From assembly GCA_035630195.1 (NCBI GenBank), contig DASQLD010000373.1, forward strand, positions 1 through 18,300: 18,300 bases of DNA. Direction: 5' to 3'. The stretch is from DASQDN01 sp035630195. Lineage in GTDB: Bacteria; Acidobacteriota; Terriglobia; Bryobacterales; Bryobacteraceae. Made by a program: the position numbers and the translations under genes. Shown here in pieces: positions 1-8,352 of the stretch (the first letter of the stretch is position 1; each line of letters starts with the position of its first letter). The notes beneath the pieces are model-generated. The model had not been told where the DNA came from. It saw only the letters and a list, made by a program, of their open reading frames with translations, and made no database searches.

Positions 1-1257
1 GCGGTTTTCAAGACCAAAGCACAAGGAGCGCCTCCGTACCAGTTGACAACCGTCGTGCCACCGGGCGCCTACGTGACAGTTCGTCCCTCCGCATCGGTGG
101 TGAGCATGCATGTGTTCAATGGCCGACTGTATGTCGGTACCGGAACGCCCACAGAAGTAATTCGCATCAACGCCGACGATACTTGGGACGTTGTCGTTGG
201 CCCGCCGCGCCAGAATCCCACCACAGGCGAATGGAAGTATCCAGTAAGCAACCTCGATGCCGGATTCGGCCATACGCTGAATGATCACGCTTGGCAAATG
301 AGTGATCCATATAACTTCCTCTACACAGGAACGTATAATGCATCGATCGGGTCGCGCCTGGATCCGATCCATGGTCCTTTGCTAGCGCACAACATGGGCG
401 CGCACCTGTATCGAACTGCGAACGACTGGCACTATAGCCCCGTGACGATGAACGGGTTCGCGTTCCTCAATGACCCGCGCGGAGGAAAGTTCGACTTCGG
501 TGTTCGGACCATGGCAAGCACTCCGTACGGCATGTTTCTCGGCACAGCCAATGACCATTACGGATTGATGATCTTCCGCGCGACGAAACGAACCTCGCCG
601 GAAGTTGAGATGCCAACACGGCTGGAGATCGAACCGGCTAAGAGTGGCGGCGTCCTCCTTTCCTGGGCCGCCGGTTACCGTGCCGTTTCCTATCGCATCT
701 TCCGTGCCGAGATTCTTCCGATCTTTGTTCGCGATAATTTTAATATTGAGGGCTGGAACGGGGTCAGCGGCACCAAGATACCTGACACGTATGTAAGCCC
801 GTTTTTGCAGATAGGGACATCGGCTACGACGAACTACATTGACACTACGGTCCAATTTGGCAAGCGGTACATGTATTACGTAGCCGGGCAGGGACAGACG
901 GGAGCCTTGTCTGAGCCGTCGAGTCTCGGAACGTTTCCACTATTGCTTCCGCCGATTACTTTCGCAAGCTTACTGCAGCAGGTGGATGTCTGGGCACAGA
1001 GGCAGCGTTTTAAGGCGCCTGCAACAACTGCTCAGGTAGTACGGCAACGAGTTCTGGAAGCGAAGACGATGGCAGCCCAATGTCGGATCCCGGCGGCAAT
1101 CCTAAAGCTGAGTCCGACCGAAAGTTCGAGGGCGCTGCTGAATCCGGAGTTGGTGGATGCTGAAGTACTATTCAACAAGCTCGCGCGCAGACTTCAGTTG
1201 TATAGCCTGCTACCCCAGGCGGTTCAAACGACGGAGTTCTGTACAGGCCAGCTCTGA
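1..1257 (+). CDS. 3' end of a secreted-type beta-propeller/Fn3-like protein (5' partial)
   Basis: The reading frame is open from base 1, so the true start lies upstream; the TTG at 43 is only an internal candidate. 418 residues are visible. The first ~190 (for example FNGRLYVGTG, YGMFLGTAND) have the short beta-strand rhythm of a propeller-like sensor or glycan-binding fold. A stretch with WAAGYRAVSYRIFR followed by YIDTTV and YMYYVAGQ resembles a fibronectin type III domain, where strand pairs such as 'Y.VYR' and 'Y.Y.V.A' recur. The last ~110 residues look helical (QVVRQRVLEAKTMA). I do not recognise a catalytic motif or a named family. It ends 9 bp before the glycosyltransferase and could share its transcript. 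Function unknown; likely exported, but the signal peptide would be outside the window. Confidence 0.7.
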   Translation, partial: AVFKTKAQGAPPYQLTTVVPPGAYVTVRPSASVVSMHVFNGRLYVGTGTPTEVIRINADDTWDVVVGPPRQNPTTGEWKYPVSNLDAGFGHTLNDHAWQMSDPYNFLYTGTYNASIGSRLDPIHGPLLAHNMGAHLYRTANDWHYSPVTMNGFAFLNDPRGGKFDFGVRTMASTPYGMFLGTANDHYGLMIFRATKRTSPEVEMPTRLEIEPAKSGGVLLSWAAGYRAVSYRIFRAEILPIFVRDNFNIEGWNGVSGTKIPDTYVSPFLQIGTSATTNYIDTTVQFGKRYMYYVAGQGQTGALSEPSSLGTFPLLLPPITFASLLQQVDVWAQRQRFKAPATTAQVVRQRVLEAKTMAAQCRIPAAILKLSPTESSRALLNPELVDAEVLFNKLARRLQLYSLLPQAVQTTEFCTGQL

Positions 1258-1266
1258 CGGTCGTTA

Positions 1267-2568
1267 ATGCGCATCGATATCCTGGCTATTGGCTCCCGAG
1301 GTGACGTGCAGCCTTATGTTGCACTCGGTCTTGGTTTGCAGATGGCCGGGCATCGGGTCCGGGTGGTTACGCTCGGCGGCTTCGAGCAGAGCGTCCGTGG
1401 TTTGGGGCTTGATCATCTTGCGATCGGAGGGAGTCCGCAGGAGATTGCGAAGACAGCCGCCGGTCAGGACTGGGTACAGAAGCGATCGAGCGTGGCCGGC
1501 TTCGTACGTGGCTTCGTGGGGGTTGCGGGACCCTTGATCGAACAAGGGATCGCGAGCTACTGGGAGGAATCCCGGCAGGCAGACGCGATCATCTCGTCTC
1601 CAATGGGCATGCTGGCGGCCGAAAGTGTTGCTGAGCGACTGCGTATCCCTCTAATTGATACGCAACTGGCACCGCCAGCTATGCTTACCCGCTATAGCTG
1701 GTCCGGCGAGGTGAATCTCCGATCCATTTGGCGGGGTTTGCTGGAAGCGGGTATGGACGTTGTGTTTCAAACCGTCATGTGGAACCTGCTCCGCACGAAT
1801 ACCAACGCGGCGCGGCAAGGAATTCTGGAATTACCGGAACTCGGCCGCTTTGCGCCGCTTCGCGCCTCACGACGCAAGCGCCTCGCCTTACTTGGAGGCT
1901 ACAGCCCCGCCGTCGCCCGGAAGAAGCCGGACTGGCCGGACTGGATCCATGTTACGGGGTATTGGTTTCTGGATGACGAATCGTGCTGGACACCGCCCCC
2001 CGAACTGCTCGACTTCCTGAACAAAGGACCCGAGTCGATCTTCATCGGATTCGGTAGTACGCCGTTTCCGGATCCGCAGCAGACGACCGCGAAGGTTGTT
2101 CGTGCGGTTGAGAGGGCGGGACAGCGGGCGATTTTAGTTGCGGGCGGCAGCGGACTTTCAACCGGCCGTCTCAGCGAGGCTGTCCTCGGCATTGATTCGG
2201 TTCCCCACGCCTGGTTGTTCCCGAGAGTCCGTGCAGCCGTGCACCACGGCGGCGCTGGGGTAACTGGGGCTGCGTTGCGTGCAGGGTTGCCCTCGGTTGT
2301 TGTTCCCGTCTTTGCGGATCAGCCGTTCTGGTCCGGACGTGTGTATGAATTAGGTGTTGGTCCCAAACCCATTCCGGCACGCCAGCTAAGCGAGGACAAT
2401 CTTGCAGACGCCATTCGGGCTACAACGCACCCGGAGATACGGCGGCGGGCTGCCGAACTTGGCGAGATGATCCGAGCGGAAGACGGGGTTGGGCGCGCCG
2501 TGGAAATTATCGGCCGTTGCGTGGGCGGCGGGACCGGCGCCTCAGTCGCCCGGACACGTGTGAGCTGA
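1267..2568 (+). CDS. GT1-family glycosyltransferase (UGT/sterol-glucosyltransferase-like)
   Basis: 433 residues with a two-Rossmann GT-B layout. The N-terminus carries the acceptor-side signature GSRGDVQPYVALG (residues 9-21), typical of sterol, macrolide and glycopeptide-type GT1 enzymes. The C-terminal nucleotide-sugar domain shows IFIGFGS (258-264), PHAWLFP (313-319), HHGGAGVTGAALRAG (326-340) and DQPFW (351-355), the usual NDP-sugar binding site. The family transfers a hexose from UDP- or dTDP-sugar to a hydroxyl of a lipophilic small molecule. Mycobacterial phenolic glycolipid glycosyltransferases such as Rv2962c belong to the same broad family, which suits the lipid-type neighbours. The ATG at 1267 begins the domain cleanly, but there is no obvious Shine-Dalgarno, so coupling to the upstream gene 9 bp away is likely. 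Donor and acceptor cannot be read from the sequence. Confidence 0.92.
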   Translation: MRIDILAIGSRGDVQPYVALGLGLQMAGHRVRVVTLGGFEQSVRGLGLDHLAIGGSPQEIAKTAAGQDWVQKRSSVAGFVRGFVGVAGPLIEQGIASYWEESRQADAIISSPMGMLAAESVAERLRIPLIDTQLAPPAMLTRYSWSGEVNLRSIWRGLLEAGMDVVFQTVMWNLLRTNTNAARQGILELPELGRFAPLRASRRKRLALLGGYSPAVARKKPDWPDWIHVTGYWFLDDESCWTPPPELLDFLNKGPESIFIGFGSTPFPDPQQTTAKVVRAVERAGQRAILVAGGSGLSTGRLSEAVLGIDSVPHAWLFPRVRAAVHHGGAGVTGAALRAGLPSVVVPVFADQPFWSGRVYELGVGPKPIPARQLSEDNLADAIRATTHPEIRRRAAELGEMIRAEDGVGRAVEIIGRCVGGGTGASVARTRVS

Positions 2569-2649
2569 CCGTGTACCCTTGGTGTTCCGAAACGCGTGTG
2601 TGAGTAGTTGTTCGTGCCGAGTAGTAGGCCGATGCTGAACCTTTCGAGC

Positions 2650-2653
2650 GGAG
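2650..2653 (+). promoter_or_regulatory. Shine-Dalgarno GGAG for the GPH transporter
   Basis: GGAG sits 7 nt before the GTG at 2661 and decides for that start over the ATG at 2718, which has no ribosome-binding site. Confidence 0.6.
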
Positions 2654-2660
2654 TTTCTAC

Positions 2661-4154
2661 GTGAGTCATGCGGCGGTCGGTTGGTCGAAACCTGCCTCAC
2701 CAGACGTGCGCCTGAGCATGTCAACGAAGATCCTTTACGGCGTAGGCGAGATCACAAATGGCATTAAGATCGTTACGCTCGGCTTGTACAGCGTCTTCTT
2801 TGCCACGTCCGTTCTCGGCCTGCCGGGTACGTGGATTGGCGCCGTTGGTTTCCTTGCCATGCTTTGGGACGCATTTATCGACCCGTTTATCGGCTATCTG
2901 ACCGACGGCAGGCACGCCGCTCGAAGGCACGCGCTGATGCTGACCGGCGCGCTGACGATGGGCCTCGGCTACTGGGCATTCTTCGCCCCACCCACAGGAC
3001 TTTCGAATACGTTGCTGTTTGCATGGCTGCTGGTAGCTAGCTTTGTTCTGCGCACCGCGACCTCGATGTTTAGCATTCCTTATTACGCCGAAGGCGCTGG
3101 CCTCACGCGCGACTATCACGAGCGCACATCGATCACCGCGATTCGTGGGTTGACCGCTGCGCTGGGGACGCTGCTGACGGCGTCCCTCTCGTTTGTCTTG
3201 TTCTTCCGTGAGAAGACGCCTGGAGTCGATCCGAAGCTCGAGCGTTCGGGCTACGCGCAAATGGGCATAGCCTTCGGCCTGGTGATGAGTACGGCTGCCT
3301 TGGTGTCCCTGTGGAGCATGAAGCGAGCCCGACAGGAAGCTACATCTGCCGAGGTTCCTACGGAGGATAGGCCATCTGCTTTCATCACCACCATCTGGTC
3401 TTACTTGCAGAACCGATCGTGCCGCACAGTGTTGTTGGCCTCATCTCTCGTGACCATCGGGCTCGCGATAAACAGCGCAGTCCTGCTTCATTACGTGAAG
3501 CATTACGCAAAAATCGAAGGAAGTGTGGCACTGACCGTCTCTCAAGCCTCATTTTTCTGCGCAGGGATCGCGGGAACAATCGTTTGGTCCCGCTTTGCCC
3601 GCAGATTCCAAAAGCACCGCCTGTTTGTATTCTCGACCATACTTACGTCTCTGGTGATCGGTTCCGGATACCTGCTGTTCGGTGAAGGAAGCCTTTTCGG
3701 GACCGGCGATGCACGCCCGCTGTTTGTTGGTTGCGGACTCGCCGGCTTCTTCAACTGCATCCTATGGTTCATCCCGCAATCGATGCTCGCGGATGTAGCG
3801 GACGAGAGCGAGTTGCTCACTGGGAAACGCCGCGAAGGCGCGCTGTTCGGTTTGAACTCACTCACCCAGCAAACCGCTTCGGGCATTGCCATCTTGGCGA
3901 CGGGCGTACTTCTCGACCGGTATGTCGGCCTGATCCCAGGCGGCGGGCAGCAATCATCAACCACCGCGGTGCGAATTGCGGTCGTGTACAGCCTTGTACC
4001 GGCGTTCCTTTTCCTTCTTGCCGCGGCGTTGATGCGTGGCTACACACTGACCGGATCGAGGCTGCAAGACATCCAGGCGCAACTCAATGGCCGCGGAGCT
4101 TCCAGCGGCGAATTGTCATCTTCCGGCGACAATAATCTCTATGCCAGTAACTGA
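2661..4154 (+). CDS. GPH-family MFS transporter (cation-coupled sugar symporter type)
   Basis: 497 residues from the GTG at 2661, with about 12 hydrophobic segments, the usual size of glycoside-pentoside-hexuronide:cation symporters (MelB/MFS_2). The N-terminal signature WDAFIDPFIGYLTD (residues 69-82) matches the family motif; D70 and D74 fall where MelB has its two sodium-binding aspartates. Other family-like features are YGVGEITNGIK near the first helix, SIPYYAEGAGLTRDYHERT in the middle loop, and FIPQSMLADVADESE with GLNSLTQQ in the C-half. Family members usually import glycosides or lipids with Na+, H+ or Li+. In this locus it could move a sugar or glycolipid intermediate, but direction and substrate are inference. 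Its last 14 nt overlap the sulfotransferase gene, so the two are probably translated together. Confidence 0.9.
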   Translation: MSHAAVGWSKPASPDVRLSMSTKILYGVGEITNGIKIVTLGLYSVFFATSVLGLPGTWIGAVGFLAMLWDAFIDPFIGYLTDGRHAARRHALMLTGALTMGLGYWAFFAPPTGLSNTLLFAWLLVASFVLRTATSMFSIPYYAEGAGLTRDYHERTSITAIRGLTAALGTLLTASLSFVLFFREKTPGVDPKLERSGYAQMGIAFGLVMSTAALVSLWSMKRARQEATSAEVPTEDRPSAFITTIWSYLQNRSCRTVLLASSLVTIGLAINSAVLLHYVKHYAKIEGSVALTVSQASFFCAGIAGTIVWSRFARRFQKHRLFVFSTILTSLVIGSGYLLFGEGSLFGTGDARPLFVGCGLAGFFNCILWFIPQSMLADVADESELLTGKRREGALFGLNSLTQQTASGIAILATGVLLDRYVGLIPGGGQQSSTTAVRIAVVYSLVPAFLFLLAAALMRGYTLTGSRLQDIQAQLNGRGASSGELSSSGDNNLYASN

Positions 4155-4728
4155 CAAAGATTTCATAACAGTAGTCTCCGGGCTACCTCGCTCAGGAACG
4201 TCGATGATGATGCGTATGCTCGACCAGGGCGGAATGCCGACGATCACCGATGGATTCCGGCAAGCTGACGAAGATAACCCTCTCGGGTATTACGAATTCG
4301 AGCCTGTGAAACGGCTGGGCAAAGATGATTCCTGGCTCCCGGACGCCTACAACAAGGTCGTCAAAATCATCTACATTTTTCTGTACAAACTGCCTCCCGA
4401 GCATCGATACAAGGTGATCTTCATGATGCGGAACCTGGACGAGGTTGTAGCGTCGCAGAAGACCATGCTACGGCGCAGGCAAGAGGGCGATCGACTGAGC
4501 GACGACCAACTCGTCTCATCTTTCGATGAGCAGTTGCAGCAGCTCGATCTTTGGATTCGAAAGCAGCCGAACTTCACCGTGCTTTATGTGAACTACGAAG
4601 TGGTCATCCGTGATCCAGCGGAAGCTTCCAGAGACATCGCTCAATTTCTGGGCTTGCCGCTGGACACGGAGGCTATGACGCGATCGGTAGAGCCGGCACT
4701 GCACCGAAACCGTTCCGTAGAGGGTTGA
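4141..4728 (+). CDS. Small PAPS-dependent sulfotransferase family protein
   Basis: 195 residues from the ATG at 4141; the frame is open further upstream to 4087, but the conserved part begins right after this ATG. The 5'-phosphosulfate loop is GLPRSGTSMMMRML (residues 14-27), the P-loop-like PAPS site of sulfotransferases. MMRNLDEVVASQKTML (95-110) matches the conserved Arg/Ser segment contacting the 3'-phosphate. VNYEVVIRDP and IAQFLGLPLD complete the usual C-terminal helix. It is shorter than classical sulfotransferases (about 250-300 residues) but resembles a compact bacterial type with the same N-terminal motif. It starts inside the 3' end of the transporter gene without its own clear Shine-Dalgarno. 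The expected reaction is sulfate transfer from PAPS to a hydroxyl of a glycan or lipid; the acceptor is unknown. It ends 12 bp from a convergent gene. Confidence 0.85.
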   Translation: MPVTDKDFITVVSGLPRSGTSMMMRMLDQGGMPTITDGFRQADEDNPLGYYEFEPVKRLGKDDSWLPDAYNKVVKIIYIFLYKLPPEHRYKVIFMMRNLDEVVASQKTMLRRRQEGDRLSDDQLVSSFDEQLQQLDLWIRKQPNFTVLYVNYEVVIRDPAEASRDIAQFLGLPLDTEAMTRSVEPALHRNRSVEG

Positions 4729-4740
4729 GACCAGCGTTGC

Positions 4741-5886
4741 CTATCGGAGGCTTCGGTTGCCGCAGGCGCCTTCAAACACGATGTCCCAGTACTCGTAATT
4801 CGGGAAGAAGAGCCGCTTGCCGTTGATGGACCGTCCGTCATTGCTCCATGCCCCGTTAGCGGCAATGCCGTCACCGAACTCGGGTGATCCCCGCTCGCGA
4901 AATCGCGTCAGTTGCTGCAGATCCGTCCCGTCGTTGTTCATGAGCATATACTCTGTACGGATCGAGAGGACCTTCGAGGCCTTAGCGTCGCGGCGATACG
5001 GGTGCGCACTCATAAAAACGATCTTCTCACCGTCGGGCGAAAAGACCCCGTGTTCGTCCCATACTTTCGGCGAGTTAGTCAAGTTGTCGAGCTGGCCTGT
5101 ACGGATGTTCAGCACGAATATATCCGTGCCCTGTGCGTCCTTAAGATCGGAGCCGGAGAAAACCAGCCTTTGGTTGTCAGGGTGGAAGTTGCCTGGTTCA
5201 TTCCAATGCATTCCCCGTGGGGTGATGTCGCGCAGGTTAGAGAAGTGCGGGGCAGCCTTCCCATCGTCAACGAAGTCCGCCAGAATCATCTCCCAGCGTC
5301 CAAATGGGTGATATTTGAAAATGTTGCCATCGACAATCTGGGACCAGACCGCCCTCTTTCCATCGGGCGTGAATGCGGGACCGGTAAAGCCGTCAGGGAT
5401 TCCCTTTTTGCCGGAGTGGAAATCGGTGAGTCTATGCCACTGGCGACCATCGATTGAGATGACATACATGTTCGTGAACAGCCCGTTCTGCAGTTGTCCT
5501 TCAACGTACTTTCTGCTGAGACCGAGGATGGGCGGGGGCGAGTATTTATCGCGCTCCACTGCGATGAAGATCCAGCGGCCCGACGGGTGCCACCGAGGCT
5601 GCATTTTGAATCGCTTCTTTTTGGGACCGCCAGGCTGTTCGCCGCACGTAATACAGGTCAGTTCCTCGCTGCCTTGATCTCCGATGTATATCTGTGCAAC
5701 CCCGTCCTCATCCTCTTTGTTAACCAAGTAGCGATGGTCGTCAGGCGATGGTACCCTGAACCCTTGCAGTGGGCTCTTTCGCAGGGTGCGCACCGCACAG
5801 GGATCCGCACTAACCGAGCGTTGCGCCGAATTCCGTTGCTGGCCAAAGCAGAGGGAGGCTAGCAGCAGCACCACGGCGGTCTTCAT
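4741..5886 (-). CDS. Secreted TolB/PD40-type beta-propeller protein
   Basis: 381 residues from the ATG at 5886, chosen because it gives a typical signal peptide (MKTAVVLLLASLCFG). An upstream ATG at 5937 would add an Arg-rich n-region and cannot be excluded; neither has a good Shine-Dalgarno. The mature part repeats the WD40-like/PD40 pattern of TolB-type propellers: PRWHPSGRWIFIA, PAFTPDGKRAVW, GNFHPDNQRLVFSG, GVFSPDGEKIVFM and GAWSNDGRS. Each is a 'F(S/T)PDG..(I/L)VF' blade strand, giving about six blades. A CITC pair near mature residue 60 could form a disulfide. No catalytic domain is fused. Such proteins act in the periplasm or outside the cell as binding or scaffold modules. Its role here is unclear; it diverges from the SDR-oxidase fusion. 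Confidence 0.85.
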   Translation of the reverse strand: MKTAVVLLLASLCFGQQRNSAQRSVSADPCAVRTLRKSPLQGFRVPSPDDHRYLVNKEDEDGVAQIYIGDQGSEELTCITCGEQPGGPKKKRFKMQPRWHPSGRWIFIAVERDKYSPPPILGLSRKYVEGQLQNGLFTNMYVISIDGRQWHRLTDFHSGKKGIPDGFTGPAFTPDGKRAVWSQIVDGNIFKYHPFGRWEMILADFVDDGKAAPHFSNLRDITPRGMHWNEPGNFHPDNQRLVFSGSDLKDAQGTDIFVLNIRTGQLDNLTNSPKVWDEHGVFSPDGEKIVFMSAHPYRRDAKASKVLSIRTEYMLMNNDGTDLQQLTRFRERGSPEFGDGIAANGAWSNDGRSINGKRLFFPNYEYWDIVFEGACGNRSLR

Positions 5887-5936
5887 GCGTGGAGGCGCCA
5901 CGCTAATGTGACGACCTCGCCTCCGAAAAAGTTGCA

Positions 5937-5967
5937 TTGTGGGCCGCGTCGGACAGTCTGTTATTAT
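5937..5967 (+). promoter_or_regulatory. Candidate promoter for the SDR-oxidase fusion gene
   Basis: TATTAT at 5962-5967 is a good -10 hexamer 22 nt before the ATG at 5990. The -35 candidate TTGTGG at 5937-5942 is weak, with a long 19-nt spacer. The 103-bp gap between two divergent genes is where a promoter must lie, but the hexamer match alone is modest. Confidence 0.25.
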
Positions 5968-5989
5968 CGAGGGCTCCTGGCAGGTTTGC

Positions 5990-8341
5990 ATGAGGAGAAC
6001 TGTTTGTGTCACTGGCGGAAGCGGCGGTATCGGTCAGAGTTTGCTTGACCGGCTTGCGAATTTGTACGATGTCAAGGTACTTTTTCGGCAAAGAACGCCC
6101 ACCACAGATCTCTGGCAAAAACGCGGTTGTACGCCCGTATGGGGAGATATCGGCAATGACAATGCGCTGTCGGAGCTTGTCGAGGGCGCAGATATCGTGT
6201 TTCACTGCGCTGCGCTCGTTGGGAATGCTCCGTACGAAGATGCCTATGCCGTCAATGTGGCAGGTACCCGGGCACTTGCCGTTGCGGCCGCTAGGACGGG
6301 CTGCCGTTTTGTACATCTGAGCTCGATAGCCGTTTACACAGCAGCGGCGCCACGACCTGCCTTCACGGAGGACACCCCAGTTCTTCCCACTGACGACCTT
6401 CCTGTTTACGCGCGCACGAAGATCGAGTCGGAACAGGCTCTGCGGGAGGTGGCACTCCAATCGGGACTCGCGTTTACCATACTGAGGCCGACATGTGTGT
6501 ACGGTCCTCGGACAATTCCATTCACGCAGGTTCCCATCAAGCTGATCCGTGCGGGTCTACCGGTGATTCTAGGCGACGGAAAAGCATTGATGGATGTGGT
6601 CTTTGCCGACGACGTTGCACGCGCGATGGTGCAGGCGGCCGAGTCCCAGCGCGCCGCGAATCAGATCTTTAACATCGGTCACCAGACACTTACGATGGAA
6701 GAATTCTACTCTGGCTTTGGGGAGATGGTCGGGGGGCCAGTACGGCACTTGCCGATCGGTGTTCTTCGTGGCTTATCGCGGGTTGTCGATTTATTTTCAA
6801 AAGCTATTCCGGGAAGAACGGACAACGCAGAGAAGGCACTCCGCTATCTAACTACTGTTGCGACGAACGCCGCTGTGTATCCTTCTGCTCGAGCCGCAGA
6901 GAGCTTTGGTTATGCGCCGTCTGTGACACTGCCGGTCGGGATGTTGAAGACTGCGGTTTGGGCTCGATCCGAGGGACTCATCAGTCGGCGCACGTATAAC
7001 CTGCCAGTCTGCGGCCCGCTACCCTTTCAACCTTCCGCACTCGCTCATCCCGAACGGGAATCAGACATTGTGCAGTGCATAGCCGTCGCGCGTGAGGGCG
7101 GATTGAGAGCCAGAGCTATCGGCTCGCTGCATTCGCAATGCGCCGTCGCTGATACCGAGGGTGTCTGCATCGTTCTGGACCGCTACAAGCAAATCCTTGC
7201 CGTGAACGGGAACCTTGTGACAGTCGAGGCGGGGATAACTCTGACCGAACTGAACGAAGAACTCGCGCGCCACAACTTGGCGCTCCCTATTCTTGGGTCG
7301 ATTACGGCCCAGACGGTTTCAGGCGCTATCAGCACTGCCACGCACGGGGGGGCCTTAAGGCACGGCGCGCTGAGCGATTACGTTGAACGGCTTCGGCTGG
7401 TGCGCGCCGATGGAACCATCTTTGAACTGGCCCGCTCCTCGCCGAATTTCGATGCCTCTGTGGTGTCATTTGGGCTGCTGGGCGTCATCTCTAGCGTCAC
7501 GCTTCGCTGCGTGCCGGCTTTTACGCTCCGCTCTAGCAGTCTCGTTGCCGACGCTGCCGACGTTTTCGCCCGTTTCGACGAGTACCAGCGATCAGCTGAA
7601 TTCGTCGACATGATGTACTTTCCGGTTGCCGATAAGGTGGAGGTTCTGACAATTGAGCGGACTGGTGAGGGCCTTGTTCCGCAAACGCCCACCGTCCGTC
7701 ACACACAACCGGGGGCCTTAGGCCGCGCGGCGCATTATTTGCAGCTGAAGGTAGTCCGAGGAGTCGCATCCGTGCTCCTCTGCTCCATCACGTTGCAGAG
7801 GATAGCCGCCAAGGCAGTCGTTGGTGGCGTCTATCGGACGACAGCAGGGCCTAGCCACACGGTGCTGGCTTTCAACGGAAATGGACCGGCGATCCGCTCG
7901 CCCATGATCATCGGCGATATGGAAGTGGCGATTCCATATGACCAGGCGAGCACTGCACTCAGCGTTCTTCGGGATCATTTCCAGCGTACCAGGCGGTTTC
8001 CGCTTATCCCGGTCCATATACGAGCCTCCGCCCGCAGTGCTCAGTGGCTCAGTCCAGCTTACGAGCGTGAGGTCTGCTGGATCGAACTTTGCTCGTACCC
8101 GCGTAACTCGAGTCTATTCGAGGAGGTGCAGGCGTTGCTCGCACCCTTCAACTTTCGGTTTCACTGGGGAAAGTTCGCGCCTGTATCGGCGGACTATATC
8201 AGCGGGCAGTACGATCGTTGGGACGAATGGGGTCGCCTCAGGGCAGCGTGGGATCCCGATGGCATATTCATGAATGCTCATCTGGCCCCGTTCTTTGGCC
8301 GCAATGGCGTCAGCGCGGCAATAGCTGGTCGCGACGCTTAA
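5990..8341 (+). CDS. Fusion: extended SDR (3beta-HSD/epimerase type) + GULO/ALO-type FAD-linked oxidase
   Basis: 783 residues from the ATG at 5990, where MRRTVCVTGG begins the first domain; the frame is open 17 codons further upstream. Residues 1-330 are an extended short-chain dehydrogenase: GGSGGIG (9-15), HLSS (109-112), Y140-x3-K144, LRPTCVYGP (165-173) and VVFADDVARAM (203-213), as in 3beta-HSD, dihydroflavonol reductase and sugar epimerases. Residues ~340-770 are a vanillyl-alcohol-oxidase-fold flavoenzyme of the gulono/arabinono-lactone oxidase family: GSLHS (378-382) at the usual site of histidyl-FAD attachment, VTVEAGITL, STATHGG (448-454), GLLGVISSVTL, and the C-terminal HWGK (725-728) with DPDGIFMN. 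Both halves look intact. The protein could oxidise a hydroxyl with FAD/O2 and reduce or oxidise another with NAD(P)H. No Shine-Dalgarno is evident. Substrate unknown; a sugar, lactone or sterol-like ring is plausible. Confidence 0.9.
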   Translation: MRRTVCVTGGSGGIGQSLLDRLANLYDVKVLFRQRTPTTDLWQKRGCTPVWGDIGNDNALSELVEGADIVFHCAALVGNAPYEDAYAVNVAGTRALAVAAARTGCRFVHLSSIAVYTAAAPRPAFTEDTPVLPTDDLPVYARTKIESEQALREVALQSGLAFTILRPTCVYGPRTIPFTQVPIKLIRAGLPVILGDGKALMDVVFADDVARAMVQAAESQRAANQIFNIGHQTLTMEEFYSGFGEMVGGPVRHLPIGVLRGLSRVVDLFSKAIPGRTDNAEKALRYLTTVATNAAVYPSARAAESFGYAPSVTLPVGMLKTAVWARSEGLISRRTYNLPVCGPLPFQPSALAHPERESDIVQCIAVAREGGLRARAIGSLHSQCAVADTEGVCIVLDRYKQILAVNGNLVTVEAGITLTELNEELARHNLALPILGSITAQTVSGAISTATHGGALRHGALSDYVERLRLVRADGTIFELARSSPNFDASVVSFGLLGVISSVTLRCVPAFTLRSSSLVADAADVFARFDEYQRSAEFVDMMYFPVADKVEVLTIERTGEGLVPQTPTVRHTQPGALGRAAHYLQLKVVRGVASVLLCSITLQRIAAKAVVGGVYRTTAGPSHTVLAFNGNGPAIRSPMIIGDMEVAIPYDQASTALSVLRDHFQRTRRFPLIPVHIRASARSAQWLSPAYEREVCWIELCSYPRNSSLFEEVQALLAPFNFRFHWGKFAPVSADYISGQYDRWDEWGRLRAAWDPDGIFMNAHLAPFFGRNGVSAAIAGRDA

Positions 8342-8352
8342 CCACCAAGCAG

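Noticed and set aside
382..855. 157-codon minus-strand open frame
   Set aside because: Opposite a well-formed plus-strand protein; Arg/Val-rich shadow composition and no motif.
2721..3260. 179-codon minus-strand open frame
   Set aside because: Antisense to the transmembrane transporter; Arg/Gln-rich, with no family resemblance.
4087..4140. Upstream extension of the sulfotransferase to 4087
   Set aside because: The extra 18 residues are the out-of-frame end of the transporter and precede the conserved start; ATG 4141 fits the family better.
5903..6460. 185-codon minus-strand open frame antisense to the SDR half of the fusion
   Set aside because: The plus strand has all the SDR motifs here; the antisense translation shows no domain.
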